Assembly: GCF_030247195.1 (NCBI RefSeq)
Contig: NC_080671.1
Span: 103,527,845 to 103,591,844 of the forward strand
Length of the DNA: 64,000 nt
Reading direction: 5' to 3'
Source of the DNA: Topomyia yanbarensis
Lineage: Eukaryota; Arthropoda; Insecta; Diptera; Culicidae
Shown: positions 1 through 11,090 of the stretch, in pieces
Position numbering within the stretch: the first letter of the stretch is position 1
Layout: each line of letters starts with the position of its first letter
Translations under genes and position numbers: made by a program
The notes under the pieces: generated by a model
The model's database searches: none
What the model saw: only the letters and a program-made list of their open reading frames with translations
Told to the model about the DNA's origin: nothing

Positions 1-476
1 ATTACAAAAATTACAAAAAATACAAAAAATACAAAAATTACAAAAATTACAAAAATTACAAATAATACAAAAATTACAAAAATTACAAAAATTACAAAAA
101 TTACAAAAATTACAAAAATTACAAAAATTACAAAAATTACAAAAATTACAAAAATTACAAAAATTACAAAAATTACAAAAATTACAAAAATTACAAAAAT
201 TACAAAAATTACAAAAATTACAAAAATTACAAAAATTACAAAAATTACAAAAATTACAAAAATTACAAAAATTACAAAAATTACAAAAATTACAAAAATT
301 ACAAAGATTACAAAAATTACAAAAATTACAAAAATACAAAAATTACAAAAATTACAAAAATTACAAAAATTACAAAAATTACAAAAATTACAAAAATTAC
401 AAAAATTACAAAAATTTCAAAAATTGCGAAAATTACAGAAATTGCAGAAATTACAGAAATTACATTACAGAAATTA
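1..476. repeat. 9-bp minisatellite (ATTACAAAA)n
   Basis: About 50 tandem copies of the 9-bp unit ATTACAAAA run from the first base. They are nearly perfect up to about 415 and then drift to variants with TTGCAGAAA/TTACAGAAA. The window begins inside the array, so its left end is not visible. Open frames through it encode only a Phe-Val-Ile repeat on the minus strand or a Lys-Leu-Gln repeat on the plus strand, and I do not regard them as genes. Confidence 0.97.
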
Positions 477-2390
477 CAGAAGTTACGCGTTCCACACCGT
501 GCCTTGTTTCTACAGCGGGTCCATTGTTTGCAACGACAGTAGTTCATGCCCCGTGGTACAAAAGGGCGAACAAGTAGACGAGCTTCGTTCAAAAGAACAA
601 ACTTTGGAAGAAAAAATCCGGCGAAAGACTCGAAATGTAGCTGATGGAAAATAAGTTTTCTTATACTCCTCGGTTTTTGCTGATCGCAATTACCAGAACT
701 TTCACTGACTGAAGCTCAGGGATCTGGAAGGAGCCACACCCTATTTCGCAATTAAGGCCCTTCTCGGAGACTACACCATAAATCTCTACTTCCCGGGCGG
801 GTACGTAGAAGAAATTCGCGGTCGAGTTTTAAATAGCTTGTCTTTGGTCTGGAAGTAGACCATCCTGGGGCCGTTTGTATTAGATAGAATTTGAATCCAA
901 AAAGAAGACTTATCGTCATTATTTTTGCCATCGGAGAAATATTCAAATCGACCTCCACAAAGCCTGAAAAGATGTCGGTCGTCGGGGATACTATCATGCG
1001 GGCTTTAGTACTCGCGAAAGAAAGGTTTTATGGCAGGCAAAATTAATGCAACGAAATTTAAAAGAATGGAGTGATTGGTACTTAGCTATGGAACATTTGT
1101 AGTATCTATATTTAACAAACACATTTTCGCTGAGCCGTCGGACATACAGCCTTGTTAATAAAGGTTGTTTCCAAATAGCCACCAGATATTATCAGGGAAT
1201 TTTCATTTTCACTTACACATGCCATATCAGTATTTTCGTCAGTATGGGGAGAAAAGGGTGTTTCTCCGGCCCTGTATAACTCTATATATATCCACGAAAA
1301 AAAAATGGACACGAAAGGGTTAAAGCTGACTAGATGCAGTAAAGTTAAACCGCTCTATAATAATGCTGTTAAAACTTTGGGTGCTTGGTTTGTGCCGGAG
1401 TGGGAGATGTGTGAAAGGTTTCTGGTTACAGATAAACCAGTATACTGTTCCCGAATGACCACAATCTTTATAAAGTGAGGGGGAGAGGATACACTGTTCC
1501 CAACTCATCTTTCAACGAACACCCCGATTTCCAACCCGTGCCGACAGGGTCTGTTGCAAAAAGTTTAGAGTAAATATTTTTCTTATCACCTAATTCTGCG
1601 GGGCAGTTTTGCGTTGGCTGTGGGGTGAGAGACTGCTCGAGAAAGCGGTAAAAGTTTATCCATATACCAAGTTTGTTTTTGTTCGTCACTGATAGAGGCA
1701 GCAACAGAACACAATCGGTGAGGACAGGATCTCGTGGTTAAGTTTTGGGATTGACGTAGTTGTGAGGTAGTAAGTCTCACAAGAATGGATGGAATGGTGA
1801 TAGTGGGATTTCTAGCAGTTACCTAAAATGATCTTGGAAACGAAAATGCTATCTAATGCTTTTGTTTTTTACATTGGCTGGAAAGTTTGTTCAGAAAATG
1901 TTTTCATCTTCAATCAGTGTTTGGGCTCCAACGGAATTTAATTCAGTCGGGTACAGTTTCGTTATACAGTGCAGGACTGTATTTACGTTTTATGAAAAGT
2001 GTGATTATACTCTATTGAATATTCTACTGTTATTGTCTCAAACAGAGGCCTAGTAAACCGTGAATTGACGCGTAGGTGTGCGAAGACGGTGTTTTACGCC
2101 ATTTTGAAATTCATGATGGCAACTTCCAGACTTGATTGGTTTATAGCGAATTTCGTTAAACCGGATGTTGTTATTTTCCAAAATTTTAAAAACTTTCGAC
2201 ACCCATTCCTCAAAACAATTTCGAAAATAAACATACTGTTGAGGTACGGGCCATAAGGAGTCTTGAAGGTCTATTTTTTCCATTTTCCCATAAACCTTCT
2301 AAGCCTTTGCATTCGAAAGGACGCAAAAACTGCCTTTTGCACTTGGACTTGTTTTTTACACAGATTTTGTAATTAACTCGTTTTTTACCC
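477..2390. other. No recognised gene or element
   Basis: I see no convincing coding frame, repeat copy or RNA gene here. Open frames on both strands are short, overlap each other and lack protein-like composition. Confidence 0.5.
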
Positions 2391-2800
2391 GTAATTTCCA
2401 ATTACGACTTTTTTACGTCCATAGCTCCGTAGTTGTAACATCGTACACAATATTCGCTCTGGTTCTGTGCTCACATTAAACCCACATTTTTTGTACGATT
2501 TTGTACCGAAGCACGTGCACATATTCGCCTGCACAACCGAACCCCATCTACGTACACGGTGAGGTTCGTGGCAACAGTTTCTCTTTCTCACTCTCACCAT
2601 CACTAGCGTTGACTCTTTTTGCCTTGTGCATATCGCTCTCGTGTACGCACCCGGTGTACGTACACGGATGTTTGAACTAGAGTTTCCACATCGTTCGCTT
2701 GTGTTCGATGTTCGAGGCGAACTTGTACATCGAGACGAAGCATGTTTGAAGTTGAACGCGTGCACGAAATTTGTACTCAGGTATAAACTTGTCGATGTTT
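2391..2800. repeat. Diverged interspersed repeat, also at 26430-26620
   Basis: Words in this stretch (a CTCTCACCATCA...GCGTTGACTC...TTTTGC block followed by a TTCGAGGCGAA block) recur in the same order at 26540-26615. That suggests two old copies of one unclassified repeat. No ends or target duplications are clear. Confidence 0.35.
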
Positions 2801-3105
2801 TAGGGAAGTGTGCGAGAAAGTGAGGTACTGGGTCTTTTTGTTCCCAAAATTCCCTATTTTCAATAATTTTTGTGCACCGTTATGCAAATCATACATATTT
2901 TGCAGTTTGTCTTATGTGAAATTGAACAGAATCTTTATCCAATTACAAGAAGTTGGGGTTATAGGGCCTTATGCCGTTCATATTAAATTTTATCACTTGC
3001 TCGTGCATATATCGCTATTATTCTTTAATCAATTTTCATAAAATGTACCTTGTTGAACGTGGAAACTTCTTAGGAACAATGCAACAATAGAATCGTTGCC
3101 AGTAA

Positions 3106-3274
3106 TTTTTTTTTATTTCGATTATAGAGGTTTTAACCTTAAGGTCATTTGCCTCTTCGGTTTAGAAAAATCTCTTATGAAAAATTTCTAACCCAATGTG
3201 CGGGGTCGGGACTCGAACCCAGGTGCGCTGCGTTCAAGGCAATCGTTTTACCAACTACGTTACGCCCACCCCCA
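3106..3274 (-). mobile_element. tRNA-derived SINE, 7-bp target duplication
   Basis: Read on the minus strand it starts with a tRNA-like head: an A-box-like TAGTTGGTAAAACG and a canonical RNA polymerase III B box (GGGTTCGAGTCCC). It ends in an A-rich tail, seen as T9 at 3106-3114. It is flanked by CCAGTAA at 3099-3105 and 3275-3281. A second copy at 29910-30069 has the same structure. It sits inside the degenerate MITE at 2820-4135. Confidence 0.9.
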
Positions 3275-3912
3275 CCAGTAAAATTAATAAACATCATATT
3301 TCTAGCATTAACTCTACAAATCACATTTTTTCATTAAATTCTCCTATTTTTCTAGGAATGAAACTTTTCTCATGTGTACCCTAAGCGTATTTTACACTAA
3401 AAGTAGTAAATTGAATAAGAATTTATTGTTAAATGCAGTTGATATGTGCGATGTAATGAAAAAACAAGTGGAATCGCGACTAAATGTCGGAAAATTTTAT
3501 GTTTCTGAATTTTACCGGTAACGAATCTTTTTTTTCCTAAGGATTTTCTACGCTCAACATGGTACATTTTATTTGAATTGAGTGAAATATAATAGAGATA
3601 TATGAACAAGAAAATGATAAAAATTAATATTAATGGCACAAGGCCCTATAACTCCAACTTCTCGTATTCGGACAAAGGTCAAAAAAGTTCCGTTCGATTT
3701 TTGAAATTTTTTCACATTAGAGAAACTGCAAAATATGTATGATTTGCAGCACGGAGCAGATAAATTATCATTTCCCATATTTTTCGAGAAACATAAATAT
3801 CTCCATTCAAATACAAAGGATATTCAAATACAAAGGATATTTCCATAATTGCAATTTTCTGAGTACTACCTTCTTGGTAAGAGCTCGACTGTTTTGTAAT
3901 ATATTCTTATCG

Positions 3913-4011
3913 GATCCATTTCGGCTAAGCAGCCATTCACTATTTTTGAACGCCGGATAAATAAAAACCAACTTCAAAACTAGTCAATGACTGCTTAGCC
4001 GAAATAAATCC
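3913..4011. repeat. 31-bp-arm hairpin insertion
   Basis: The arms at about 3913-3943 and 3981-4011 are inverted copies with four mismatches (shared core TTTCGGCTAAGCAG) around a loop of roughly 37 nt. The interval interrupts the MITE copy at 2820-4135 relative to the uninterrupted copy at 51530-51590. The flanking sequence at 4020-4045 is the reverse complement of repeat sequence at 8648 and 57467. Confidence 0.7.
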
Positions 4012-4135
4012 AATAAAAAAATTTATGATCACAGGATAAGAACACGCATTCGATATATTTTTCCTCCATATTTTCCCATAGTACCAATTTCAAAAATTTC
4101 AATCGAGGTGTGTGGGGGCCTAGAATTGTCTACTT

Positions 4136-4375
4136 GAATAGTTTCAGAATTTGGGAAACATTTTGTTTTCGGATTTTAAGACTTGTTTTTCGTTATAATA
4201 CTCCTGTTGTGACTGTTGTGACGTGTCCCCTTTCGGACGGAATGGAATGGAATCGTCTCAGCCTACTACACATTAGAAAGAATCAATTTTCCTTTACAAA
4301 CGCCGATGGAAAGAGAACGCTATATCGATTGAATTATTCTGTTCGCGTGAGAATGACACAACGCTATTTGTTAAT
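4136..4375. other. No recognised feature
   Basis: Short stretch between two MITEs. One open frame crosses it but has no recognisable motif. Confidence 0.4.
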
Positions 4376-4378
4376 TCA

Positions 4379-4876
4379 GGCTGTGAACCATTTGGTGAAA
4401 TTTTTAACTTTTAGTTAAAATCTGACACTTCGAAAGTTATTTGAAAAATAACCCTACTCTGGAGCATGGTTAAAATTGACAGTGCGATAGTTAAATTTGA
4501 CTCGATGGTTAAAATTTCGCCCATGATGCAGAATAAAAATGTGGAAACATTTCCTGTATCTAATTGAGGTTATCAGTATTTTTCAACACAAGATAAGATT
4601 TGTTTGAGTTATTTCAGGATGTGGATGTTTACTTTTCGTGGCTATGACTGTAATACTTAATGTAATAAGAAAAAAAACTAATTTTAAAATATCGACAAAT
4701 GTTCACACCTCTACCAACTTGTGGTCATCGCAGCTGTCAATTCTGAATAACTATCCATATGTCAACTTTTGAAATGGTTCGCTCTCTCGGTTAAATTTTT
4801 TCATTCAAGAGAAAATAACTTTCGACTGTCAAATTTTAACTAAAAGTTAAAGAAAATCGCCAAATGGTTCACAGCC
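4379..4876. mobile_element. MITE with about 75-bp TIRs and a 3-bp target duplication
   Basis: The terminal inverted repeats begin GGCTGTGAACCATTTGG on the left (4379) and end with its complement on the right (4876). They stay similar for about 75 bp, including a TTAACTTTTAGTTAAAAT block. Both sides are flanked by TCA (4376-4378, 4877-4879). The 498-bp size and absence of a coding frame indicate a non-autonomous DNA element. A 3-bp duplication suggests PIF/Harbinger, which I infer only from that length. Interior sequence at 4698-4752 recurs at 22628-22680. Confidence 0.8.
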
Positions 4877-5037
4877 TCAGAAGAGCGTGTAGTGTTTGCA
4901 GAAATGAATGGAATTGCGAAAGAGAGAAAGATGTTCTTAGAGTTATTCTGCTAAGTAGCTGCGGGTGATTCTTGATGATTTGTTGAATATGTGAAACGCC
5001 ACAGACTATACGTAGTCATTATTTGTTACGGTGAAAA
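4877..5037. other. Presumed 5' flank of the piggyBac-like element
   Basis: No piggyBac-type TTAA-flanked terminal repeat could be placed with confidence in this stretch. Confidence 0.3.
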
Positions 5038-5872
5038 ATGTCTGATTTCGAAACTGATTCGCGTTTAGAAGTGAGTGGAGTTGACTTTGATCTGGAAGAA
5101 GAGCTCCCATTCGATTTCCGTGAAGCAGAAGGTGATCGTGAACCGGAAGTTGCCTTCACTAACAAAGCTGGCGATTTTGTTTAGACGGCGAAGAAGCCAC
5201 CAAGAATACAGTCAAGTTCGAGGAATGTTGATGCACCAAGGAAGGGAATATTCAACATCGATTTAAATCTGATCAAAACTCCCATTGATGCATTTTTTCA
5301 ATTTTTTGATGATGCCATTAGCGATCAAATCTTGCGATTCAGCAATGCGGAAGCTCACGCGGTTGGTAATGCAAAATACAAGGAGATTACTCGTTGTGAA
5401 TTTCTGGCTTTTCTCGGGATTTTGATCAACGCCGGTCGCATGCATGCAAAATATATGAATATAGATGATCTTTGGTGCGAGGATACTGTTTATGGAATGA
5501 TTTTCTTTAGAGCCGTGATATCCAAAAGCCGTTTCAAGGAAATAATGCGATATTTGCGGTTCGACGATTCTGTTGCTCGGCGCACTCGTAAGAGATTCGG
5601 AGCAGCGGGGGGCTTGGGAATTCCAAGCTACCGCAAACGTTCAACAGATCGGTTAGCTGTTATCCGATGGCTAATGAACAGCTTCCGAGAGAACTTCAGC
5701 AGCAAATATCTTCCTGGGCGTGATATGACCATAGACGAGCGTATAGTCAATTTCCGTGGGTGGTGTATATTTATAGCATATATAAAAGCGAAGCCGCACC
5801 CATATGGTATAAAGCTGTGGTGCATAACTGATGCGAACAACACCTTCCTTTGTTTTTTCGATGTTTACACAG

Positions 5873-5982
5873 GTATTATCATTATCTCATACTGACAACT
5901 TCAAAAATAGTACATTTCAATCATTTGAAAATAACTAATCTGATTTGCTACAAACAACGCAATTATTCCTCCCCTATCTTAG
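5873..5982 (+). other. GT-AG intron inside the piggyBac-like transposase
   Basis: The donor at 5873 (ACAG|GTATTATC) and acceptor at 5981-5982 (a pyrimidine-rich tract, then CTTAG|GTAAAG) bound 110 nt. Removing it joins the YTG block to the KVGG block in the same frame, as in piggyBac relatives. Read unspliced, the frame hits a stop within seven codons. Confidence 0.75.
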
Positions 5983-7130
5983 GTAAAGTCGGAGGTGTGG
6001 CTGCAAAAGGTCAAGGTCGTCGGATGGTATTGGACATGGTTGAAAAGTTTTCTGTTGGAAGTAGAAGAATAGTTTTTGGATAATTTTTTCACGTCGATTC
6101 CACTATGTCAAGACTTGTTGAAACGCGGACTAACAAGCATTGGCACTGTGCGAGCTAACAAACGAGAGATTCCAGAAGATTTCTTGCTAAGCAATAAGAA
6201 AAGTGGCACTTCTCTCAAAAATGTGAAACATGAAAAACACGATACACGCCAAATCGGTTCTTGTCTCCAAGGCTACAATGGTGATATGATGTTAGCCTCG
6301 TGGATTCCCAAAAAAGGTAAAAATGTGCTATTGCTATCATCGGATCCAGACGCTATTTAACCGGAGACGGAAGAATTTGAGAAAGATGGTTTGCAGAAAT
6401 CCTCGCGAAACGTTAAACAGCCAGCAAGAATGTCGTCCAGAAACAGCAAAAAATCTTTGGTCGCGGAAATGAAAGCAAAAGAGAGTAAACATTTATTATG
6501 TGTAGTATAATGTTCTGATGTTGCGCTATAAAAAATAATGCGCTGGCCTCATAAATTAGTCGCTGTATATTTGAGCACGTAATTCTGACCTTGCAATTGT
6601 CCCGATCGCTAAAAATTAGCTGCGAAGTATGAAACGAACACGACAAGAATTTATAGTGCCAAGGCTTAGCCTTTGCTTTGGTAGCTGAAGATTTCATATT
6701 TTTTAGCCCTAAATACACAAATTGATGAAACTAATAAGACGTAAATCTTTTCAGCATAAATCCAAAATTAATAAACCAAAAGATATATTGATATACAACC
6801 AATATAAAGCAGATGTTGATTTGGTGGATCAAAAAACAGGAGAATATTCCTGTCAAAGAAAGACAAGACGATGGACAATGGCACTCTTCATGAATTGCGT
6901 TGATTTATGTACGCATAACTCGTCGATATTGTTTCTAACGGCGCAGCCAGACTGGGAATCTGGAAGTGGATATGAAAAGAAGATCTTCCTAGAGTGGCTT
7001 GCTAAGGAGTTGTGCATAAAGCAAGTGAGACACCGAATCAAAGTACCAGGTCATAAAGAGGAAACAAAGAATCTGATGTCGACTTTCATACAAAATTACG
7101 ATCAGCTATATGGAGAATAATCGCGTCCTA

Positions 7131-7429
7131 CAGCTAGATGCTCCATGTGCAGTAAAAAACGAAATCTGTAAAAATGCCGAAAATGTGAAGCGGTTGTATG
7201 TGGCACCCACAGCACGCTTAGAAAATTGTTTCGATGTAGCAGCTGTAATGAGAAAGACGGTAGATTAATTCATATTCTACATTGTTTTAAACGATACGGC
7301 TTGTGTCCCAGAAACAATGACCGCAAAACTTATATTTACTGCTCTGCGTGTTGTATTTACTTGTGTACACTCCACGATCGATTGCCCAACGACTGTTTCA
7401 TTTGTAATAATTGTTCTCAGTATAAAACA
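7131..7429 (+). pseudogene. Two tandem piggyBac C-terminal cysteine-rich domains
   Basis: The first block (7131-7252) follows C-x2-C, C-x2-C, C-x2-H, C-x2-C spacing, with a TAA between the first two pairs. The second block (about 7288-7422) repeats the same spacing but its first pair is reduced to one Cys (CPRN). piggyBac transposases normally have one such domain, which binds the terminal repeats. Both are out of frame or separated by stops from the core. Confidence 0.65.
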
Positions 7430-7555
7430 AACTAAAATTAAAATAAACTAACATGAGATATAGGTGCGATTTTTTCTAATACTTCCTCTGGAATCATATT
7501 TCCTATGTTATTTGACATGCATTATAGAACTCGTGATTTGAAAAAAAAAAACATT

Positions 7556-8120
7556 CTGAGAACATATTCTGGATTCACCAGACCCGACCATCGTTGCCAA
7601 AATGCTATGAAACCATTTTCCAATTCCTTCAACAGCTTTGGGACCATATTTCGGAATCACCGGAACTGACCAACGTGGCCTATTGGCCTTGAAACTTGTT
7701 TTCATTGCTTTCAACCTTCTAGTTAAACTCAGTGGTTGTTTTTTGATACGTCGCATGATGAAGGATTACGATTTGATAAAAGTGACCCTTTGGGACCATA
7801 TTCCGGAATCAACGGAACTGACCAACGCGGTCCATTGGCCTCGAAACTGAGTTTCATTGCTTTCAACCAGCTTGTGAAGCTCTAGATGTTTTTTGATACG
7901 TCGCATGATGAAGGTTTACGATTTGATAAAAGTGTCCCTCTGGGAACATATTCCGGAATCACCGGAACTCACCATCGTGGCCAAATGTTCTAAATACTTG
8001 TTTTCAATGCCTTCAACTAAATTGTGAAGCTCAGTAGATGTTTTGGATAAGGCGACGTATCATTGAATGATTTGCAATTTGATAAAAGTGACCGTCTGGG
8101 ACCAAAATCCGGATTCACCG
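7556..8120. repeat. About 152-bp tandem repeat, about 3.5 units
   Basis: Units begin with GGGACCATATTCCGGAATCA-like sequence at 7640, 7792, 7942 and 8098, giving periods of 152, 150 and 156 bp. A degenerate partial unit starts near 7556. Each unit carries a TTTGATACGTCGCATGATGA block and a GATTTGATAAAAGTG block. No coding function is apparent. Confidence 0.88.
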
Positions 8121-8639
8121 GTGAACCGGTCAAGTGTCCTCGTAGTCTGAAAATGGTTCGATTTGGTTCTCACACACAGGTTTTTGCCACTATCACTGAC
8201 TTTATCATTCAGGGAGTCATTTTTTCAATGGATCCAAAGAGCATTCATTATTGGCCTCTTGTAACCGGTTCCATGACCCTCGTGGAAGATTGGCCAAACG
8301 TCAAATTACTTTAGTATGATGTGTTTTAGTAAATTCTACAAGTTTTAAAACAGTTTGAGCATTGTCCCATAGAAAATTTCAATGTTATTAATAAAAAACC
8401 CCAAATGGCAAAACAGACTTACCCCGACGCAATCCGGAATAACTCCGGTATTTTTGGACCATGGTGGACGATGTTCCAGTAGTATAAACTAGACGAATAT
8501 CCAGTTGTTTTGACATATAAATCATCAAAATTGGTCAACTCTGTAAAGAGTTATGAATTTTTGAAAAAAAAAATCTGCTAAAATCTCAAGCGTTTAGGTG
8601 TTAAAAAGTCCAGACTTTGCTACGTTTAAACTGATGTTA
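8121..8639. other. No recognised feature
   Basis: No element ends or gene-like frames were found; one open frame at 8063-8314 runs in from the tandem repeat and looks accidental. Confidence 0.4.
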
Positions 8640-8775
8640 AAAATCGTGTTCTTATCCTATGATCATAAAATTTATAATATACATCATTAAATACATGAGA
8701 AATTTAGGAAAAATATAAAATATCAATAGTTCAAAAAAAATTTGAGGTTTTGGCCAGCCTCCAGCCACTGTGCGC
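8640..8775. mobile_element. Right end of a CACAGTGG-TIR element
   Basis: This segment closely matches 57467-57591 (a TCTTATCC...ATCATAAAAT block, then GAGGTTTTGGCCAGCCT and CCACTGTG). The latter is the right end of the larger element at 55459-57591. Only the right end is present here. Confidence 0.65.
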
Positions 8776-9324
8776 CGCACAGTGGATCCACTGCATACAA
8801 AAGCTGGACAAAACCTCAAAAGTAGTTTAAAATGTCTGAAAATATCATCTAAGGGTATTTTGGCGCCGTGAACTTGATTTTGATTAAATTAGAGCGCTTC
8901 AATGAAAATTAGACAGTCTAGGGTGGTTTTAAAAGTTTTTTGTTAAATTTTGCGAAAGTGAATTTTATTAACTTTTCAAAACAAATACGTTAAACAACAT
9001 AGTTATATCGATTTCATTGGTAACTTTTTAAATACTCATTATTTCTCAAATTGAAATACACCCGTGAATTCCTAAGATGATTTTCTATTAGAAAAACTAA
9101 TATGTGTTGTTTAATTATCATTGTAGTAGTTATTAAAGCGAAAAAAATTAGATTGAACAAAAAATTTTTTTAACCAAATTGTTGCAGATTTTCAAGACCT
9201 TGTACGGTTCAAAAAAAGTAGCACTTATATTTTTCAATCGTTTTACTCAAAAATTTGACGAGTACAGCTTTAGGTATGGTACAATAAATTTTGGGAGTTT
9301 TGTCCGGCCCGGCTCCACTGTGCG
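8776..9324. mobile_element. 549-bp MITE with CGCACAGTGG terminal repeats
   Basis: The left end reads CGCACAGTGGATCC followed by GGACAAAACCTCAAA. The right end (9283-9324) is the imperfect reverse complement (GTTTTGTCCGG ... GGCTCCACTGTGCG). It abuts the right end of a related element, so 8765-8785 is a perfect 21-bp palindrome. The left-end sequence recurs at 55459. No transposase frame is present. Superfamily not determined. Confidence 0.72.
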
Positions 9325-9737
9325 CCGCTTCGAACAGTGGCCTGTAGTAACTTTTTTGATGCGCGTAAATAATATAGTAGACACTAACATCTTTCAAAAA
9401 GATGAAAAGAAAAAAAAACTATTTTTTTGAAAATTTTGGATGAAAACATGCTCTAAATAGAGTAGAGTGAGACCAAGTAGGTCCACTTTCTTTGACATCG
9501 CTTTTGTGTGATGGCATTTTTGCACTGATTTTGACAAACAATGCCTGGCCAAATATTTTTCAAGCTAAATCCAATGAGGGGACCTTTTTTGATATTTTGA
9601 AAATCTAGTGTTAAAATAGGTCAATATACAATTTTATTACGTTTGGGCTTCGGAGAATTTTTTTAGATTCACTTTCCTTCTCTTTTTCGATCATATATAT
9701 TTTTTTTCGATTATCTTCTTCAACAACACCTTAAATT
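9325..9737. other. No recognised feature
   Basis: AT-rich DNA leading up to the 5' truncation point of the CR1 copy. The sequence near 9465-9480 is unassigned. Confidence 0.35.
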
Positions 9738-11090
9738 ACGGACGGACTTAAACCATCGCTTATCAAGGAATGCTCTTCATCGCTTGCTCTACCGGAATCT
9801 ATACTTTTCAATCGTTTCCTCGCTGAAAATAGTTTTCCCACTAAGTGGAAAGAGGCAGTGAATTGCCCTATCCACAAAACCGGTAATGTACACGATGTCA
9901 CAAATTACAGAGGGATTTCAATTCTAAGCTGCCTCCCAAAAATCTTCGAGAGCATGTTGTTAGATGTTATCTATCCCGCCGTAAAACACATCATCAGTTC
10001 CGATCACCATGGTTTTGTGAGAAAACGCTCTACAACTACTAACCTCATGAGCTATGTGCCGTCGCTGATTGACAAGATGGAAAAACGACAACAGATCGAT
10101 GCGGTGTATGTTGATTTTTCGAAAGCTTTCGATCGTGTTCCTCATCAACTTGCTGTAGAAAAACTAAGGCGTAATGGATTTCCGGACAGGCTGACAAATT
10201 GGATCTCATCGTACCTTTCAAATCGCAGTGCTTCTATGCGACTTGGAACTACACTCTCAGATCCATTCCATATTACATCGGGCGTTCCTCAAGGAAGTCA
10301 TCTTGGACCTCTTCTTTTTGTACTCTTCGTGAACGACCTCTGCAGTGAATTGTCGTCATCTAAAGTCATGTTTGCAGATGATTTGAAAATGTATCGTGTT
10401 ATAACAACTATGGTGGACTGTAGCGCATTGAAAATGGACCTCGAAAGGGTTACGGGTTGGTGTGACAGAAACGGCCTGAGTGTGAACATTCAGAAATGCA
10501 GCATAATTACTTTCGCACGAGTTCGATCGCCCATTGTTTTCGAATACCTGATGTGTTCTGCTCCTGTACAACGAGTCGCATCAGTCAAAGATCTAGGTAT
10601 CACTCTCGACTGTAAACTACGGTTCACCGCACATGTTTCTTCTGTCATAGCTAAATCCTATGCTGTACTCGGACTCATCAAGCGCAACACTCGTGATTCC
10701 AATGATGTTTACTGTCTTAAATCTCTATATATCGCACCTCAGTGTTCTGGAATATGGAGTTACCATTTGGGCCTCGTATCACATCGTCCACATTAATCGT
10801 CTCGAATGGGTACAGAAGAATTTCATCAGGTTTGCCCTTCGCCCCCTGGCAAAATCGATTACTGCTACCTCCATACGAAGATCGCTGCGCGCTCATCAAT
10901 CTCCCTACGCTGCGAAATAGGCGAATTTTTCTGCAACGACTCTTCATCTTCGACTTGCTTACTAACAACATAGATCCCCCTGCGCTGCTAGCAAAGCTTG
11001 ATTTCAACGTTCCGGAAGGTCTTTCCGGAGAAATGATTTTTTCCGGCGCTCAACACATTGCACGCTATACGGCCACATTAATCCGCTAGA
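9738..11090 (+). pseudogene. CR1-clade reverse transcriptase, 5'-truncated (copy D)
   Basis: Homology starts abruptly inside the GPDG motif of the reverse transcriptase near 9741, the usual result of incomplete target-primed reverse transcription. The main frame (9858-10796) has the YRGIS block, the catalytic-Asp segment DFSKAFDRVP, GVPQGSHLGPLLF and the active-site FADD. The C-terminal part lies in other frames after a frameshift near 10735, up to the stop at about 11089. It is nearly collinear with CR1 copy A (36200-44455), which places both in the same lineage. CR1 assignment rests on this RT and on the PHD-finger ORF1 of copies B and C. Inactive copy. Confidence 0.92.

Larger units (their letters stand above)
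2820..4135. mobile_element. Degenerate hAT-like foldback MITE (copy 2)
   Basis: Sequence at 2820-3060 is inverted at about 3550-3790 and matches both arms of the intact MITE at 50281-51728 (shared words include a GAAGTTGGGGTTATAGGGCC block and an AACGTGGAAA block). The outer left arm is missing and the right end near 4135 is eroded, so no target duplication can be called. It has been opened by a SINE (3106-3274) and by a hairpin insertion (about 3900-4045). Confidence 0.7.
5038..7435 (+). pseudogene. piggyBac-like transposase pseudogene with one intron
   Basis: The ATG at 5038 opens an acidic N-terminal region typical of piggyBac transposases. The DDE core follows: the first catalytic Asp is in a TIDERIVNFRG motif (about 5730), the second in a DNFFTS motif (6079), and the third and fourth in a YKADVDLVDQ motif (about 6805), so all acidic residues expected of the family remain. 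A GT-AG intron (5873-5982) separates the first two blocks. Damage: TAG in frame at 5182, a +1 frameshift near 6073-6078, TAA at 6358, and about 400 nt of non-homologous sequence (6360-6770) before the last core block. A stop at 7118 precedes two cysteine-rich domains. Known piggyBac enzymes cut and paste at TTAA. No TTAA/TIR ends could be assigned. This copy cannot encode an active enzyme. Confidence 0.88.

Noticed and set aside
326..654. Open frames across the minisatellite
   Set aside because: They translate the 9-bp repeat into a monotonous tripeptide and lack any other support.
3170..3270. A tRNA gene in the SINE
   Set aside because: Pol III boxes are present but the unit has a tail and target duplications and a second dispersed copy, so it is a SINE.
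6485..6754. Second intron of the piggyBac-like gene (GT at 6485, AG at 6753-6754)
   Set aside because: Splicing there would not keep the frame, and a stop lies upstream, so the support is too weak.
7556..8120. CRISPR-like array
   Set aside because: Units are contiguous 150-156-bp tandem repeats without spacers, and the context is eukaryotic.
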